64,000 nucleotides of DNA from Paramecium pentaurelia (GCA_905183005.1 CAJJDO010000081.1:316212-380211), one strand, 5' to 3'. Shown: positions 25,001 to 38,659, counted from the stretch's first letter. Made by a program: numbers and translations. The notes: a model not told the origin generated them from the sequence alone.

Positions 25001-26531
25001 CAATATGAATAATACTCTTATAAATAATTTTGATTAATAATTAGATTTATTTTATGCAAATTTATTGAATAATAGAAAACATACATCAAATTAATCATAA
25101 TAAATTATTATTAATGGATAAGTTACAAATTTGTATTATTTAAACTTTTTAAAGGAAGGGAAATATGCAATAGAGATTAATAAAAGACATCATATGATTA
25201 TGATATTTAGAAATAATGTTTTAGTGTAGAATTAAATGTGTTTTGTTATTTGTCGTAACATTTATTAATAGTAAATAAAATATTTATTATTAAAAAATAA
25301 AACTTAATTTAATTTTATTTTAATGAAAAATAAATCAAGAATTCATATTTATCCATATTCAGATAATTGTCTTGAATACAATATATAAAAAGGGGATAAA
25401 TATAGAATATTTGTTACTAATTAAGATTATGAATTAATGTAATTATTAGATTCTGAAACTATGACTAAACATAATCTTAAAGTAAATAAAATTTAAATTT
25501 AAAATATTCATATTATAGAAATTATAATTAATGAAGAAAAGATTATAGGAAAAGAATTTAAAATATCTATTCCGAATGTAAAAATAGACATTTAAGTTTG
25601 TGATAGATAAGAGATTAATATCTTTTTTGATTTAAATTTAAGATTTTTCTCTGATACTCATTTAGATATTTTAATTTAAAATTTTATACTTTAATTTGAA
25701 AATATTAATGTAATTAATATTACTGATTGTTTCTCAATAATAGAAATGTCAAAATCAAATGATTTAAATATCATAATGATAAATAATATTTTCTTTAAAA
25801 TAAAAGATATCAAATTAAATATTTAATAATAATTTCTTAATTCAATTAAGTTATTAATTTAATTATTAAGATTAGATCCTTTATTTTTAAGACAAGAATA
25901 ATAATAATAAATATAATCTACTAAATGTTAATGGGAATAATTAATATAACCTACCTTTATTATTTTAAATATGATTATAGATCCAATAGCATTAGAAATT
26001 AATATATTAACAAATATGATAAATATGACTAATAATTTACTTTTACCTTAATAATAAATTAAAATGAGAAAATTCAAACCAAATCAATTAAAATAAGAAA
26101 TTGTATCCTTTTATTTGGCATTTCTAATTACTAAAATTCCAACAATTTAATTATTAATATAAAATTTACCTAATCCATTATAATTATTATAATCTAAAAA
26201 GAATGAACCTGATGTTGTTAAATTACCTTATTTTTTCATACATTCACCTATATAAACTAAAATTAATTAAACAGAATATGTTTATTTAAATAAAAATTGT
26301 AAATTAGCTATTTCAAATGAAAAATTAATAAGATGTCAAATTGTATTAAGTAATGATAAACTTGAAATATTTGCATAAGATGAAAAATAAACAATTCTTT
26401 TAGATTCAATATCATAAATTAGATTAAATAAATAAAATTTCAGTATTTATGTAAAGAAGAACTTGAAATTAAGATTTTATACAAAGTAGTCAAATTTAAT
26501 TGTAAATTTAATCAAAAACTTATTATATTGA
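22001..26531 (+). CDS. VPS13/chorein-type bridge-like lipid transfer protein (short)
   Basis: 1,466 residues from six exons; introns 23012-23040 (29 nt), 23137-23158 (22), 24002-24026 (25), 24322-24349 (28) and 24719-24744 (26). The N-terminus is a chorein domain: FLNLYIEGFGGSQVQLYQG, then LLIPFTILKADIEMLKIDIPW, matching the family pattern of a helix, L-x-L-x-x-G, and I-P-W. A long series of alternating beta-strand segments follows, as in the hydrophobic groove of VPS13/ATG2 proteins, including KPFLIIVNLLPWNF. It is about half the length of typical VPS13 and seems to lack the WD40-like and PH-like carboxyl parts. Role (family knowledge): bulk phospholipid movement at membrane contacts. Its stop is 1 nt from the convergent COQ8 stop. 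Confidence 0.8.
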
Positions 26532-26532
26532 T

Positions 26533-28263
26533 TCATTATAGTTTTATATATTATTCATAAAGATTCATAAATATATCTCTGCAATTAACCTTTGTTTTTA
26601 ATCTCATATTCATTAAGTATGCTCCAGATAATTTCCTATGTAATGAATATATTTCAGGAGGTGGAGGTCTCATACGATATTTAAGCATTACTGGCATAAG
26701 TTCATAAATCTTTTTAGTCATCTATTATTCTCCAAAATCAAATTCTCCTTAATATCTAAATGGTTCTCCAACACAAATAATAGAATCTACATGGGCTTCT
26801 TTCATTCTTATACTTTCTTCCCCTGTTAAAAATCCTAAATCAACAGATCGTTATAAACACTCTTTTCTATCTTATATGATCGCAGCATATATAACTCCAA
26901 TATAATTGTCCATAAATGGTTTAGTATATTCATGAACTAGAATTATTATAATATAATTACATACCTGCTCCAAAATCAAGTAAAATTAATTTATTATTAT
27001 TTCTATCAAAATAAAAATTAGATGGATTTGGATCTGTTTGCATAGTTCTAAATTTAAATAATTCTTAAAGTGTAAGACTCATTACTCTTCTACCAATTTC
27101 ATTTCTTAAATGTTAAGGATAATTTTCAGCTGCAAAATCAATTGTGTCTCCATATAAATATTCAGCAGTTAAAATTCTTGTTGTTGATAAATCATTAAAA
27201 ACTTCAGGAATTGCAAATTCAGGTTAATTACCAAATAATTTTCTATAATTAATTTATTTTGCAGCTTCTATTTTATAATCACATTCTTCATGTAATTCTT
27301 TTCTTGTATTGGCAATTAATTTATCTAAAAACATTGTTTTTGGGAATAAGTTTGTATATTCCATAAGTCTTTTTAGATTATTTAAATCACTATCGATAGC
27401 TTCCTTAACACCAGGATATTAAATTTTGACAGCTACACGTTTTCCTTATGTTGTAATAGCTTCATGAACTTATCCAATTGAAGCAGCAGCAAAGGGTTTG
27501 AGTTCGAATTCTTTGAATTTACTCATCCAATCACTACCTAACTCTTATTTGAGCATCTATTCTTTAACAATATTTCTTGTACTTTCTCTAATTACTTTTA
27601 CGGCATTATATCAGCATTTTATCTAGCTTATTCAAACGCTTATCGAATATGTTTTGGTATGACTTCATCCTCTTAAATACTTAATGCTTAAGCAAGTTTC
27701 AAAGGGGCTCCTCTCATTTTGCAAAGACCTTTGGCTAGAATTGAAGCATTTTCTTCACTTACTAATGCTTATCTAAAAGAAATCTATAATTCTCAATTAA
27801 AGATATATACATTTTTTTGAGTGACCATAGTTTTCATTGCATTAGTTGCCAAACTAACTCCTAAAGATCCAAATTCATATACCCTTCCAATTGCTGTTTA
27901 AGGCACTTTATTTTCAGTAAATTATTTATTAATAGGAGATGGAGAAGGAATTTAAGATTACTAATCATTGCTTTATTGATCTTACTCTATACTTTTCCTT
28001 TAATTTTGATCTTTATTTTATTGATCTAATTTATTGTTTTGCTATTGAATAGATTACTATTATTGTTAATCTACCTTTTTGAGTGTTTCTCTTTATACAT
28101 TTAATGTAGAGATTTATTTCTCTTATTTGAATTGATCTATTAGATTATCTTTAATTAATTAAGGTTAATTGACTCCATCAATTACTCTGTAGATACCTCT
28201 ACATACTCCAGCAAAATCTTAAAATTCCTTTTTTCTAATTAAGCTTGATATGAAGGGTAACAT
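26533..28263 (-). CDS. COQ8: ABC1/ADCK/COQ8-family atypical kinase
   Basis: 549 residues after three introns (plus coordinates 27784-27810, 27 nt; 27557-27582, 26; 26937-26964, 28). Family motifs in order: KMRGAPLKLAQALSIQED (the KxGQ region, here K-L-A-Q), FAAASIGQVHEA (A-rich loop replacing the P-loop), RVAVKIQYPGV (catalytic Lys), ELHEECDY, QTDPNPSNFYF (catalytic loop) and LLDFGAV (metal-binding DFG); the last is assembled only after removing the 28-nt intron. The N-terminal part is Gln-rich and poorly conserved. Role: mitochondrial inner-membrane ATPase/kinase-like protein supporting ubiquinone biosynthesis. A mitochondrial presequence is plausible (MLPFISSLIRKKEF) but not certain. Confidence 0.92.
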
Positions 28264-28660
28264 ACCAGAATTAATTTTATATTTAATAATAAAAATACAT
28301 GTATATTCTTACCTTAAAAACAATTAACTAGTATTAAGAAAGTATATAAAATAAGCATTTTTAGAATTCTTATCTTAACTAATATTATGATTTATATAAT
28401 CAAATTAGATTTTTGATATAGATTTAAAATTAAAATTAGAAAATAATTATGAAGGGATTAGTGGTTAATATATAGATTGTATATAAAATTTTAATAAATT
28501 TATAAAGTTTAATAAGTAGTTAAGCAGAGTGTATTTTAAATAATAGTTTATTAAATTAGTGTATGTATAAAATACAATATAAAAATAAGATATTGGAGTG
28601 AGGATTTTAGTTTGAATTTGTTAAAATGATATAATATTTATATATAATAATTAAGTTAAA
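28264..28660. other. divergent intergenic spacer
   Basis: 397 nt between divergent COQ8 and CEP164-like genes. It is AT-rich, and no RNA gene or extra exon is seen. Confidence 0.55.
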
Positions 28661-31554
28661 ATGTACGGTTTGAATCATTAAATGAATAGGAGTCTTGATG
28701 ATAATGATGAAACCTAAACTTTGGAAGAGGAGGTTATGGATGATTATTCACCTACGAAATAAGGTTTTTAATAAAAGTTATATTTAGAAATACGTGAATA
28801 TGCAATTCATTTGGGAATGAATTTACCTGAAGATAATTAATATTTAGATATTGCAAAAGCTGGTCTAAAAGCAAAATTACCTGATGAATGGAAGATTTGT
28901 TCCAAGAGGATTAATGGGAACGAGTAAGTTTTCTATAAGAACAGGGAAACTTAGGAAATAGTTTATGAGCATCCTTGTGATTTAATATATTAAAGGAAAT
29001 ATGAGGAAGCAAAGTAGATTGATTTTCAAAATCAAAAGAAAAAAGTATTTAGAATATTATATTCCAGAAATCGACTGGGATTAATAAGTTTAAAAAAGAT
29101 ATTGAAAAATATAGGGAACCAAATTATTTAGATGGAAATGAAGAAGCTGAATCATTTATGGTGGATTCTAATGTTTATTACGAGAATAGATAAAATCAAG
29201 GTTATGTAGTGTAGAATCCAATTTAAGTTTCAGCAACTTAGAATTTATTATCATAAGTTGATTAAGAATTTGCAAAGTAAGCTATAGAATATGAGGATGA
29301 AAAGAAGAAGGATGTTATTAAGTTGAAAGAGGAAAACAAATAGAAATTGAATAAAATGGAATTGATATTGATGAATGAGGCAGATCCTGAATTATTTGAA
29401 TTTAAGGAAGAATATGAAAGATAGAAAGAAAATTTGTCTAAAAGTGAAGAAGAGAAGAAAAGAAAAATAAAAAGAAAAGTGGAAGAGGAAATGGAATAGA
29501 ATATTATAAATTAGAAGAATGTTTTATAAAAATAATTAGAACGTAATTTAGAGAATTATGAATATGAATAAGAGAAAACTATTAAGAATAAATTAAGAAT
29601 TTTGGAATAAGAATTATAGGGACAATAAAAAGATATAATAAAAAGAATTAATCAAAGATAGAAAGAATTATCTGATTCTGATTCTAAATGGATGAAATAA
29701 ATATAAGAGAAAAAAAAGAATGTAGAGAATTAATTAAATAAATACAAAAAGGAATTGACTTAAGAAATTTATTAAAAGATATAATTAATAGATTAAGAGA
29801 ATATAAAAAGGTTAAGAACAGAATAGGAAGTTATAAAGAGAAAATTAATTAATGAATTTGATAAAGTTAGGAGAGAATATAAATTTGAAATTGTAGATTT
29901 ATAAGAAGAGAATTAAAGAATGATGAGATCAATAAAGGAAGAGATGAAGAGTTAATATGATCCAAAATTTAGTTAAATTTAATAGATTTTTAGTGATTAA
30001 TTGTAAAATATTGAATTAAGTGAATCATAAATGTTATAATCATAAATATATGATTATAAAAATTTAGATATAGAATCAAGAAAGTAAGAAAATATTAAGA
30101 AGATTACTTAATAAAAAGAAAAATTAATTTAATAACTTTAAAATTAAGTTATAAATTTAGAGAGATAAACTAATGAGAAATATTAGGAAATGAAGAGAAA
30201 ATTAGAAGAAACATAAAGATTAAAATTAGAAAAGATATAAAAGGATTTTGAGAAGAAAACAGGTAAAATATTAGGAAATGGAAAAGAAATTGATTTATGT
30301 ATGGAAATAAATTAAACAAGAAGTTTATTACATGAATTGAAAGAGGAAATAAAATAATTTAAAAGAAAGAAGATTGAAGCTGAAGAGAAATTATCAAGTA
30401 TGAATATTGTTGTTTCAAAATATGATTTATAAAATGAATTGAAATAAAAGGATGTTATTAAATTTGATTTGGATCGTTTATAATATTTAGTAAATTAATA
30501 TAAATAGGATGATAAAATAGCAGATAAGGAATTAGAGTTATTAGAATAATAATATTAATAGATGATAAGAAAACATTAAGAATTTTAATAAAAATAATAA
30601 ACAATGTAAAATATGATTTAGAGTGTTAATGAATTAAGAGAATAATTAGCATTTAATTAAAGTAGTGATAATTCTAAATTTTAAAGTAATCTATTTAGAC
30701 CTAATAAAAATTATGGAACTGAAATTAATATATAAAATAATCTATCAATGAATTAAAGTGTTGTAATTGAAGAGAATGCTGTATAAATGTAATTAATATT
30801 TTATAATAAAATTGTAGGCGTAAATGGAAATTAATTTTATTGGATGAAAGAGTAACTTTAAATAGAGAATAATAATTATATAAAACTGATAAGGAGAAAA
30901 TAAAATAAATGAGAAGAAAATTATTAATAGATTCTGAATAATTGAAATCATAAATAGAGATGGCATAATCATTTGATTAAAATAATATGAAAAAAGATTT
31001 AATTAAAAAACTAAAATAAGAAATCAAAGAATAATAAATAAAAATTACAGATGATACAGAAAAATCAAATAGTTGGAGATAAATATTAAAATAGAAATCA
31101 AAAACATTAGATTAAATGGAAAAGAATATAAATGATACTAATCCTCAACCAGAATTATTGCATTCATTAGAATAATTATATTTACTTTATAGTAAAATAG
31201 GAGAATTAGAACTCAATGATGATATGATAGAATAACAGATTTCAAACAATAATGAAAGTTATTTCAATTAAATAAAAATAATTTCAGAGGAACCATCAAT
31301 GTAATAGGAAATACAATAGTAGAATTATGATATAGCCATACCATTTGAACCACCTAAAGTATTACATTTTGAATAACCAGAGAATCTATAAAAATACAGA
31401 ATGTAATTAATATAATAAAAAGAATGGTTTCAAAATTATAAGTACAGAGTAATAATTAAACAATATCTATTAGGTTCTTGCAACTAATCCTTATAGTATA
31501 GATTCTAGAGAAAGATTTTAAAGGTACTAATAGTTTCTACATTGCAAAGTATGA
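28661..31554 (+). CDS. CEP164-like WW/coiled-coil protein
   Basis: 938 residues; introns 29045-29067 (23 nt), 30789-30817 (29) and 31449-31473 (25). Residues about 35-110 match the N-terminus of the centriolar distal-appendage protein CEP164: a helical lead-in (YLEIREYAIHLGMN, then LDIAKAGLKAKLP), a WW-type core DEWKICSKR..FYKNRETQEIVYEHPCD, and the trailing YQRKYEE. The first Trp is kept, and the second is replaced (VYEHPCD; human has MWDHPCD). The remaining 800 residues are Glu/Lys/Gln-rich coiled coil. In animals CEP164 anchors centrioles to membrane and recruits TTBK2; in a ciliate it would sit at basal bodies (inference). The 3' exon (VLATNPYSIDSRERFQ) avoids read-through into the next gene, whose ATG is 38 nt downstream. 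Confidence 0.75.
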
Positions 31555-31592
31555 AATAATTTATATTATTATATTTATTTTTTTAAAACGGA

Positions 31593-34500
31593 ATGAAGTT
31601 AATTATGTTATTCATCATCGGTTTAGGTTTCATTAGTGCAAGTCTTAGTAAGTACTTTATTCTATTTAGTCAGGATGAGTAATTCTGAAGAGCTATCTTT
31701 AGAGCCTGCATATTACAAGCCTATGAAAAAACAATAGGAAATGATTAAGCAATAAGTCTAGAATACTAAGTATTATGAGTCAAAAGATGGAGAACCTTCA
31801 TAAAGTTTTGAAATGGAAGATAAACTCTTAGAAGCAAGTGATGAATATGGTTATGGATATTGGGTTCGTTTTTCTGAAAATGAAAATTAAGACACCTTGA
31901 AATATTATTTTCTAAGTAGATTAACTACAAATAAAGAACATGGAGATTTAACTTATTATGGGGATAGAACATTAAGTGTATTCTTGTATAAGAATGTGTT
32001 TGTTTTTGCTACATATGATTTGGATGAGAATCTTAAATCAAAAGAGAGACCAGTCAAATTATAAGAGAATATTAATGGAAATTGGTATTTTGTATGTTAT
32101 TCAAAATAAAAATCAGAGATTGTAGGTTTTTTAGTTAAATTTGGAGGAAATTATATATTGCGATTTGAACAATATGGTAGACATAAACCAAGTAGATATT
32201 ATAAAGTAATATTTGGTGGATCTGAATTTGAGTATTTGAGTATGCCTGGACAATTTGCAAATATCTATTTTGATTTTGATGAACCTGCTTTTATAAATAC
32301 AAATGAAGATGTAATAAAATTAATATAGAAATATTGTAATATGCCTTAAGAATTATTAAAAAAGACTACAATAAGATTAATTGAAGAAACAAAAGATTTT
32401 TCAGCTAATAATAAAGAGGATACAATATAAATGGAACCCTTTGATAATGAATACATTATAACACAATATTCAGTGAAAGGATGGTTTCGTTGGGTTGATA
32501 ATATATTGGTGGAAGAATTAAATCAATTCTAAATCTTTAATCTAAGGAGTAATAAAGATAAGAGTGATAAAACTGGAGATAGAGCTTTAGAAATTCATTA
32601 GATTATTGGAGGTGGATCAGAAAGTTAAATATATTTCAGTACCTATTCCATAATTGAAGAATAAAAAAGAATTACTAAACAATTGAAATCTAATTAATTT
32701 GTTTGGACCTATGCATAATTTAGTTATGACATTGGTAGTTTAAGAGCTTTTGGATACTTGATATATCCAGGTTATGCATAGAGTTTAGAATTTAATGAAG
32801 TATAACATAAATAAGTGACTAAATTATTCTTGACTATAGGAGCAGATAATGAGATATCAAGTTTTAATGGGAAGATTGCTTATATATAATTAAATGTAGG
32901 ACCAAAATCATTTAATGATAAAATGTTAATGGATGATGAAGGAGCATTAAATTTATATTTGAGATCTAAATTAGTTTCTTAAGAAGAAGATATTAGACCA
33001 AGTAGATACAATTAAATATAACCAGTGTTTTCACAGATGTATGATGATGAAAAAGTAAATGGGTAGAGTGAATATAGTTTTGGAATGTGGAGTAGATGGA
33101 TACGCACATATCCTATATATTTATAGAAGAGAGCAGAAATACATTCAATTGCTCATTTAAAAAGATAATATAAATAAGTCATATTAGAAATCTAAATAAC
33201 TAAATAATCTTACTTATTTTAATCATTAGATGAGATGAAAAATATTGAATATTAAGAGTTAGAAGGATTTTGGGTTTATTTATACTTTGGATATAATAGA
33301 TTAGAAAATAGATCTTTAGGAGTAGTGAATAAATTGGGAAAGGATTTCTAATCTATTGAATTTCATGATTAACATGAATTGATATTAGATTCAATTGAAT
33401 TTTATGTAGGTAAACATCATACTCCTTTATTTAATGGAGAATTTGCAAGAATATAATTCCAATTTGGTCCTCATTCTTTTAGATAGGAAAGTGAATTAAC
33501 AGAATTAGATACTCAAGGATTGCCTTATATAATTCCTTTGAATTAATAAACAATTTAATTGATAGGTGCTGTTCAATAAAGTCCAATAGATGAGAAATAT
33601 GAATTTGAATAATTTTAAGGTATAACAGAATATAGTGTGTCAGGATGGGTAAAATTCAATGGAAAAGAGAAATCTGGTGAATAATATCATATTATAACAT
33701 TAACTTAAAGAACTTTAGAGGAAAGTGATGAATAGGCAACTTTATAAATATTAAAAAATGATGTTAATTATGTTTTTGTTACATATACTTGTGAAATTGA
33801 ATGTGATAAATATTTGAAATAGGAGAGTGGTTTTGGTGAATATTGGGATTAATGGACATATATTTATTTTGGATATAAAAATTATTAGACATATACTTAT
33901 ATTGAATATAAGTTTACATAGAATTCATTTATTATTAAGGATGTCAATCATTATTATATGTCTATATTCTCTGTTTTATTAGGATAATAGAGAAAAGAGT
34001 ATCTTTAATATACAGGGTCATTGAAATAATGGGTTTTGAATGTAGGTAATGGTGCTTATAGAGAAGGTAGTTATGAAAGTGAATAATTGAGTATCAAAGT
34101 ACATTTTGGATATTTAGCAGGAACAGATCATTTGACATAGGCATAATAAATGAAAGAACATCCAGAAGTATTAGATTGTCAAACACAATAGATAAAATTA
34201 CAATAAAGTGAAGAATTATAATTAGATGGATTATATGAATATGGTTATGGTTTATGGATTCAATTTAAACATTATGCTAGTACTATAAATCTAATAAAAC
34301 CTAAATTAATGGGAATAGCTAGATTATCATTATAACACATAGATCATTTATTGAGTGTTGTAATGAATGTTGGAAATTATTAATTTATTTCTTTAGAAAT
34401 ATCAGAATAAATAAAGTATACTGCTTATCATGAGAGTGAATGGATATTTGTTTATTATGCTTATTAAAGATTATAATAAGATGTTGGTGAGACTATAGGA

Positions 34501-37500
34501 TTTATAGTTGATAATAATGGTATTAGATAGATTAAATAAAGTGTTTTACATCCATTAATTAGAGATCATCTCAATTTTTAAGTTGGTAGAGCATCAAAAA
34601 ATTATATATAATTTAATGGTTTAATAACTGGAATTAGATTATATTTAGGAAATGGAGCATTGATTAATGAAGAATAACTTAAACAAATGATACTTAAATT
34701 AAATAGAAAACCTACATAAATTTATATTGATAATGTAATTACTATTGTGGAAGATAGAACAGATAATTATAATGGAGATAATCCAATTCATATAGAAGGT
34801 AGTGCTAATTAATATTCAATGTAAATGTGGTTTAAGATGAGTTTGAATTAATTTTTATATAGGGTTACTCAAAATGAACATTTAAGTGATAAAAAATATA
34901 TTGGAGATCGTGTATTTCATTTATAAACTTAAATAGATAATGTAGAATATAGTACATACAATTTATTAAATATGGATGAAGTAGATACTTAAGTTACTTA
35001 ATAATGCAAAATAGAATTATATCATTTAAATATGTGGACATTTTCATATTAAAGTTATTCAAAATAAGAATAGAAGATGATAACATATTTAAAAATAGAT
35101 GATTATATTTGTTAATAACATAAAGATAATATAATTCATGCAATAAGTGATTAAATATGGCTTTATTTAATGAAAGATTTTAATGATTAACATTCAAATA
35201 CAATGATTTCACATATTAAATTAACTTTGGGATAAGGAAGTTTTACTGATGATAACTTTATTAAATTATCATCATTTATTGCAGGTAATAGATAAATGCC
35301 AAAAATCATAAAGGAACTTGAAAATGTAAAAGATTCTGAGACTTTTATATTTAATGAAGTTGATTCAATGAGTGAATATGCTGTATCATTTTGGTGTAAA
35401 TTTAGTTCCACTTATTCTGAAAGGAGATATAGAAAACCAGAACAATTCTAAATATTCAGAATGACTACTAATGAATAATTGATTGAAGGGAAGATTGAAT
35501 TAAAAGATAGATTATTAAGTGCTTATGGATTAAAAGATTCATTTAGTTTTAATACTTATGATATTAATGATAATGCTCCAAATGAATATAGTATTATATA
35601 AATAGATAGATAAGAAAATAGATGGTATTTCTTATATGCTGGTTACAAACGTAAATTATAAATTGCTAAATTTTATGTATTTGATGGTAAAGATGAAAAA
35701 TAAAATTAAAATTAAAATTTATTATAAGATCCTTTAATTGATTATATTAAAGTTATTTTTGGATCAGAAGATCATGTTATTGGATTTAATGGATAATTAT
35801 TATAAATTGCAATTATGATAGGTAGTGGATCTTTTGGATAAAGTGGATCATTTTTAGAATCTTCACTCTTAGATTATATTATTTAGTATCAAATACCAGA
35901 AGAATAAACTTTAGAATACTTATATAAATAAAAACATGGAATTATAGAATTAGATCAAGAATTTAATCAACATGATTTTCATAATGTAGGATCTTATTCA
36001 ATTTGTGGTTGGTTTAAATTAAATTATTCACCTCTTAGTAAATATGAATAAGAAACATCTTGTTAAACATTGATACGTTTATATGAAAATGAAAAATTGA
36101 ATGACAAATTAATTTAAGGTGATAGAACTATGCTTATCTAAGTTTGTGATTAATAATTTATTAAATTCTAAACTTATACCTTAAATTAAATCTAAAGTAT
36201 TAATGAACATAGATTAATTGACAATATTATAGATATGGATTCACCTGTAATTTGGCATTATGTTTATATGAGTTATGATGATTTGGAATAAAATGTTTAA
36301 ATACTATTGAAACAATTCTAATCTGATGAAATTAGAATACTAAATAATATATGGCATATGGAAACAAATTATTTAGGTATTCTATTTGGTAAGGATATTG
36401 ATAATATCAATTTTGATGGTGTTTAATAATAATGGTAATTCTTATATGGTTATAACTCAATTTTTGATTTAAACAAACCATTCTATCAAGATAAATTACC
36501 AAATTATTACAATATCAAAAATAATCAAAGAGAATTATGGTTTTAAAGTGATGACATAACAACTGTTGAATTTCATAATGCAGTTAATTAGTATGCAATT
36601 GGAGTTTGGACAAGATGGGAGGCAGAATTCTATGATTGCAAATAAATTCAATTCCATAATATCTTTAGATTTACAAGTAGAAAATAATATGAAGATAAAG
36701 GATAATTAGGTGATAGAGTATTGTTCTCCTATATTACAAATAAAAATTATGAATTTAGTTCATATAATAAAAAATAGAAGCTTACTGCTATTAATACATA
36801 AATACCATATGATTTTATTGAAGGAGAATGGAATTATATATATTTTGCTTATAATGATGGTAGTCTCTATGCTGCAGTCATTCATAAACAATCTTAAAAA
36901 GCTGAACATACTATTCTTAGAGACATTGAACATGATATATTAGGATATGCTTAATTGATCATAAATAAACCTGAATTTGGATTTTAATCATTTAAGGGAT
37001 AAATATATGATTTAAGATTATTTTTAGGAGAAGGAGCATATTTAGATGACACTTAGAAAGTAGCTACTATGATCAATAAATTGCATATGCATTTACCAGA
37101 TGTATAATTAAAGGTTGAAGAATTCAAATGGGAAGGATGTGACACATAAATTGATGAAGATGCATCATTAATTTAAGAGTTTCCATATTCTGAATAAACA
37201 GTATATTCAATATCTGGTTGGATATGGTTATATTCAAAGAGTGAAGGTGTTTTGGATTCTTTATAGGGAGTAATGAGATTATCAACTGATCTCAATTTTA
37301 ATACCTTATTGGTTTTAGCCAAATCTAATTAAGTAACTTTTGGAAGTTATTCATTTGGAAAGAAGGCATTGCCTATATGGTAAAGTTGTGATATTGATAT
37401 GGAATAATGGTTATTTGTGTATCTAAGTCATCAGGATGATATTACTCGTTTTTATGTTAAAAGTGAGAAGGGAGTGTAAGAGTTTTCAAATGTTTCAAGA

Positions 37501-37681
37501 CATGTTGTTCCAAAGAATTTCAAATTATCTTTTGTAAAATTTGATTCATTTGAAAAATTTGATGTATTATTTAAATGTTATAGATTAATAGGGCAAATTA
37601 AAAGGAGTCCAAGTAAAGTGGCATAAACCATTAGATGAACCTGAAGATGAATCTATAGCTCCAGTGTTATCACATTAATGA
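31593..37681 (+). CDS. giant secreted protein with ten LamG-like repeat units
   Basis: 2,014 residues; introns at 31648-31669 (22 nt) and 37613-37634 (22). Residues 1-18 (MKLIMLFIIGLGFISASL) are a signal peptide. The rest is built of about ten units of roughly 200 residues. Each opens with a Tyr-x-x-x-x-Trp strand: GYGYWVRF, SVKGWFRW, SFGMWSRW, SVSGWVKF, GYGLWIQF, SMQMWFKM, AVSFWCKF, SICGWFKL, AIGVWTRW, SISGWIWL. Each unit has a W-x-Y/F-V-Y-x-x-Y strand mid-way and most close with F-N-G-x-I-x-x-I-x-L-x-x-G-x-G-x-F. This is the strand order of laminin-G/concanavalin-like jelly rolls. There is no membrane helix at the end (EPEDESIAPVLSHQ). Probably secreted or in a granule or coat. No homologue with known function comes to mind. 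Confidence 0.8.
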
Positions 37682-37827
37682 TCTATCTATATTATATATA
37701 TGATAAAATTAGTTTACTCATTTCGAATAATTATAAGACTCATCATATTTATTGGAAGATTAAGAAAAATATATCAGAAAAGAAAGATTTGCTTCTAAAG
37801 AATGATTTCTATTTTTGATATAAAAAA

Positions 37828-38659
37828 TCAATCAGAATCGCTCTTCAAGAGTAATTTATCATCAGTTAAATGACGAGCATATAACCAATTACAAAATCCA
37901 AGTACTATTTGGATCATTATTTCTCTTAGATTAGCTGATCTACATAAAGGTACTATGTAATTTCGATTTGATAGTTATTGTATACTTTAGAGTACTTTAT
38001 CCAATTGAGAACAAATTAATTAGTTAGCTTTTTCAACTAATCCACTAGTAGGACATTCTGGACAATCAAGTAGAAGTTTTCGAAAGGAGTACACAAAGAG
38101 AAAGATAAATTTCATCTAATCAAAACTAAGGACTCCTTTGACTTCATGAATAAACTTAATAAAAGCATCTTGAGGAGTAGTTACATCATTAGGTTGTGTA
38201 GATTTTATTAGTTCATGATAGTAATCAAATTTGATTTCCTTGTTTTCAGTCTCCATAATTTATAACTACACTTCCCACATAATTAGATCGTACATATCTT
38301 GAATATTTAAGGATGCCTGTGGTTTATCTTCATCCTTACCTAAGGCATTGGCAAGAGTGGCAAAGATGTCTTATGTTTGTGACTCTGAAAATGTTGATTC
38401 CAACCTTTGTTCATCCAGGTTCTTCAAAGATTACTACTACAGTATTAAGTAATTTGAAAACCCCATTATGTTTCTATTTTATGTGTGTGTAGAGTGCAGG
38501 ATAACTCAAGTATGACTTCCCGCACTCACACTTGTGTTCTCTTTGAGCATCACTGTACTTTCGAGTTCTGGATCTCTTCTTTTTCTCTCCACCATCAGCT
38601 GGCTTCTTAGGAGAATATGATTCTTGGACACTTGAATTTGTATTCGATTTATCTTGCAT
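37828..38659 (-). CDS. C2H2 zinc-finger protein
   Basis: 268 residues with one 25-nt intron (38437-38461 on plus). After a basic, disordered start (GEKKKRSRTRKYSDAQ) comes one finger at about 43-65: CECGKSYLSYPALYTHIKQKH, a C-x-C variant (one residue between the Cys) with H-x4-H spacing. The remaining 200 residues are helical, with DMYDLIMWEVQLQ, FLFVYSFRKLLLDCPECP and IVLGFCNWLYARHL. This single-finger-plus-helical-body layout occurs in other ciliate proteins; function unknown, and DNA or RNA binding is only an inference. It is transcribed in the same direction as the Rab gene, 110 nt upstream of which it ends. Confidence 0.75.
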
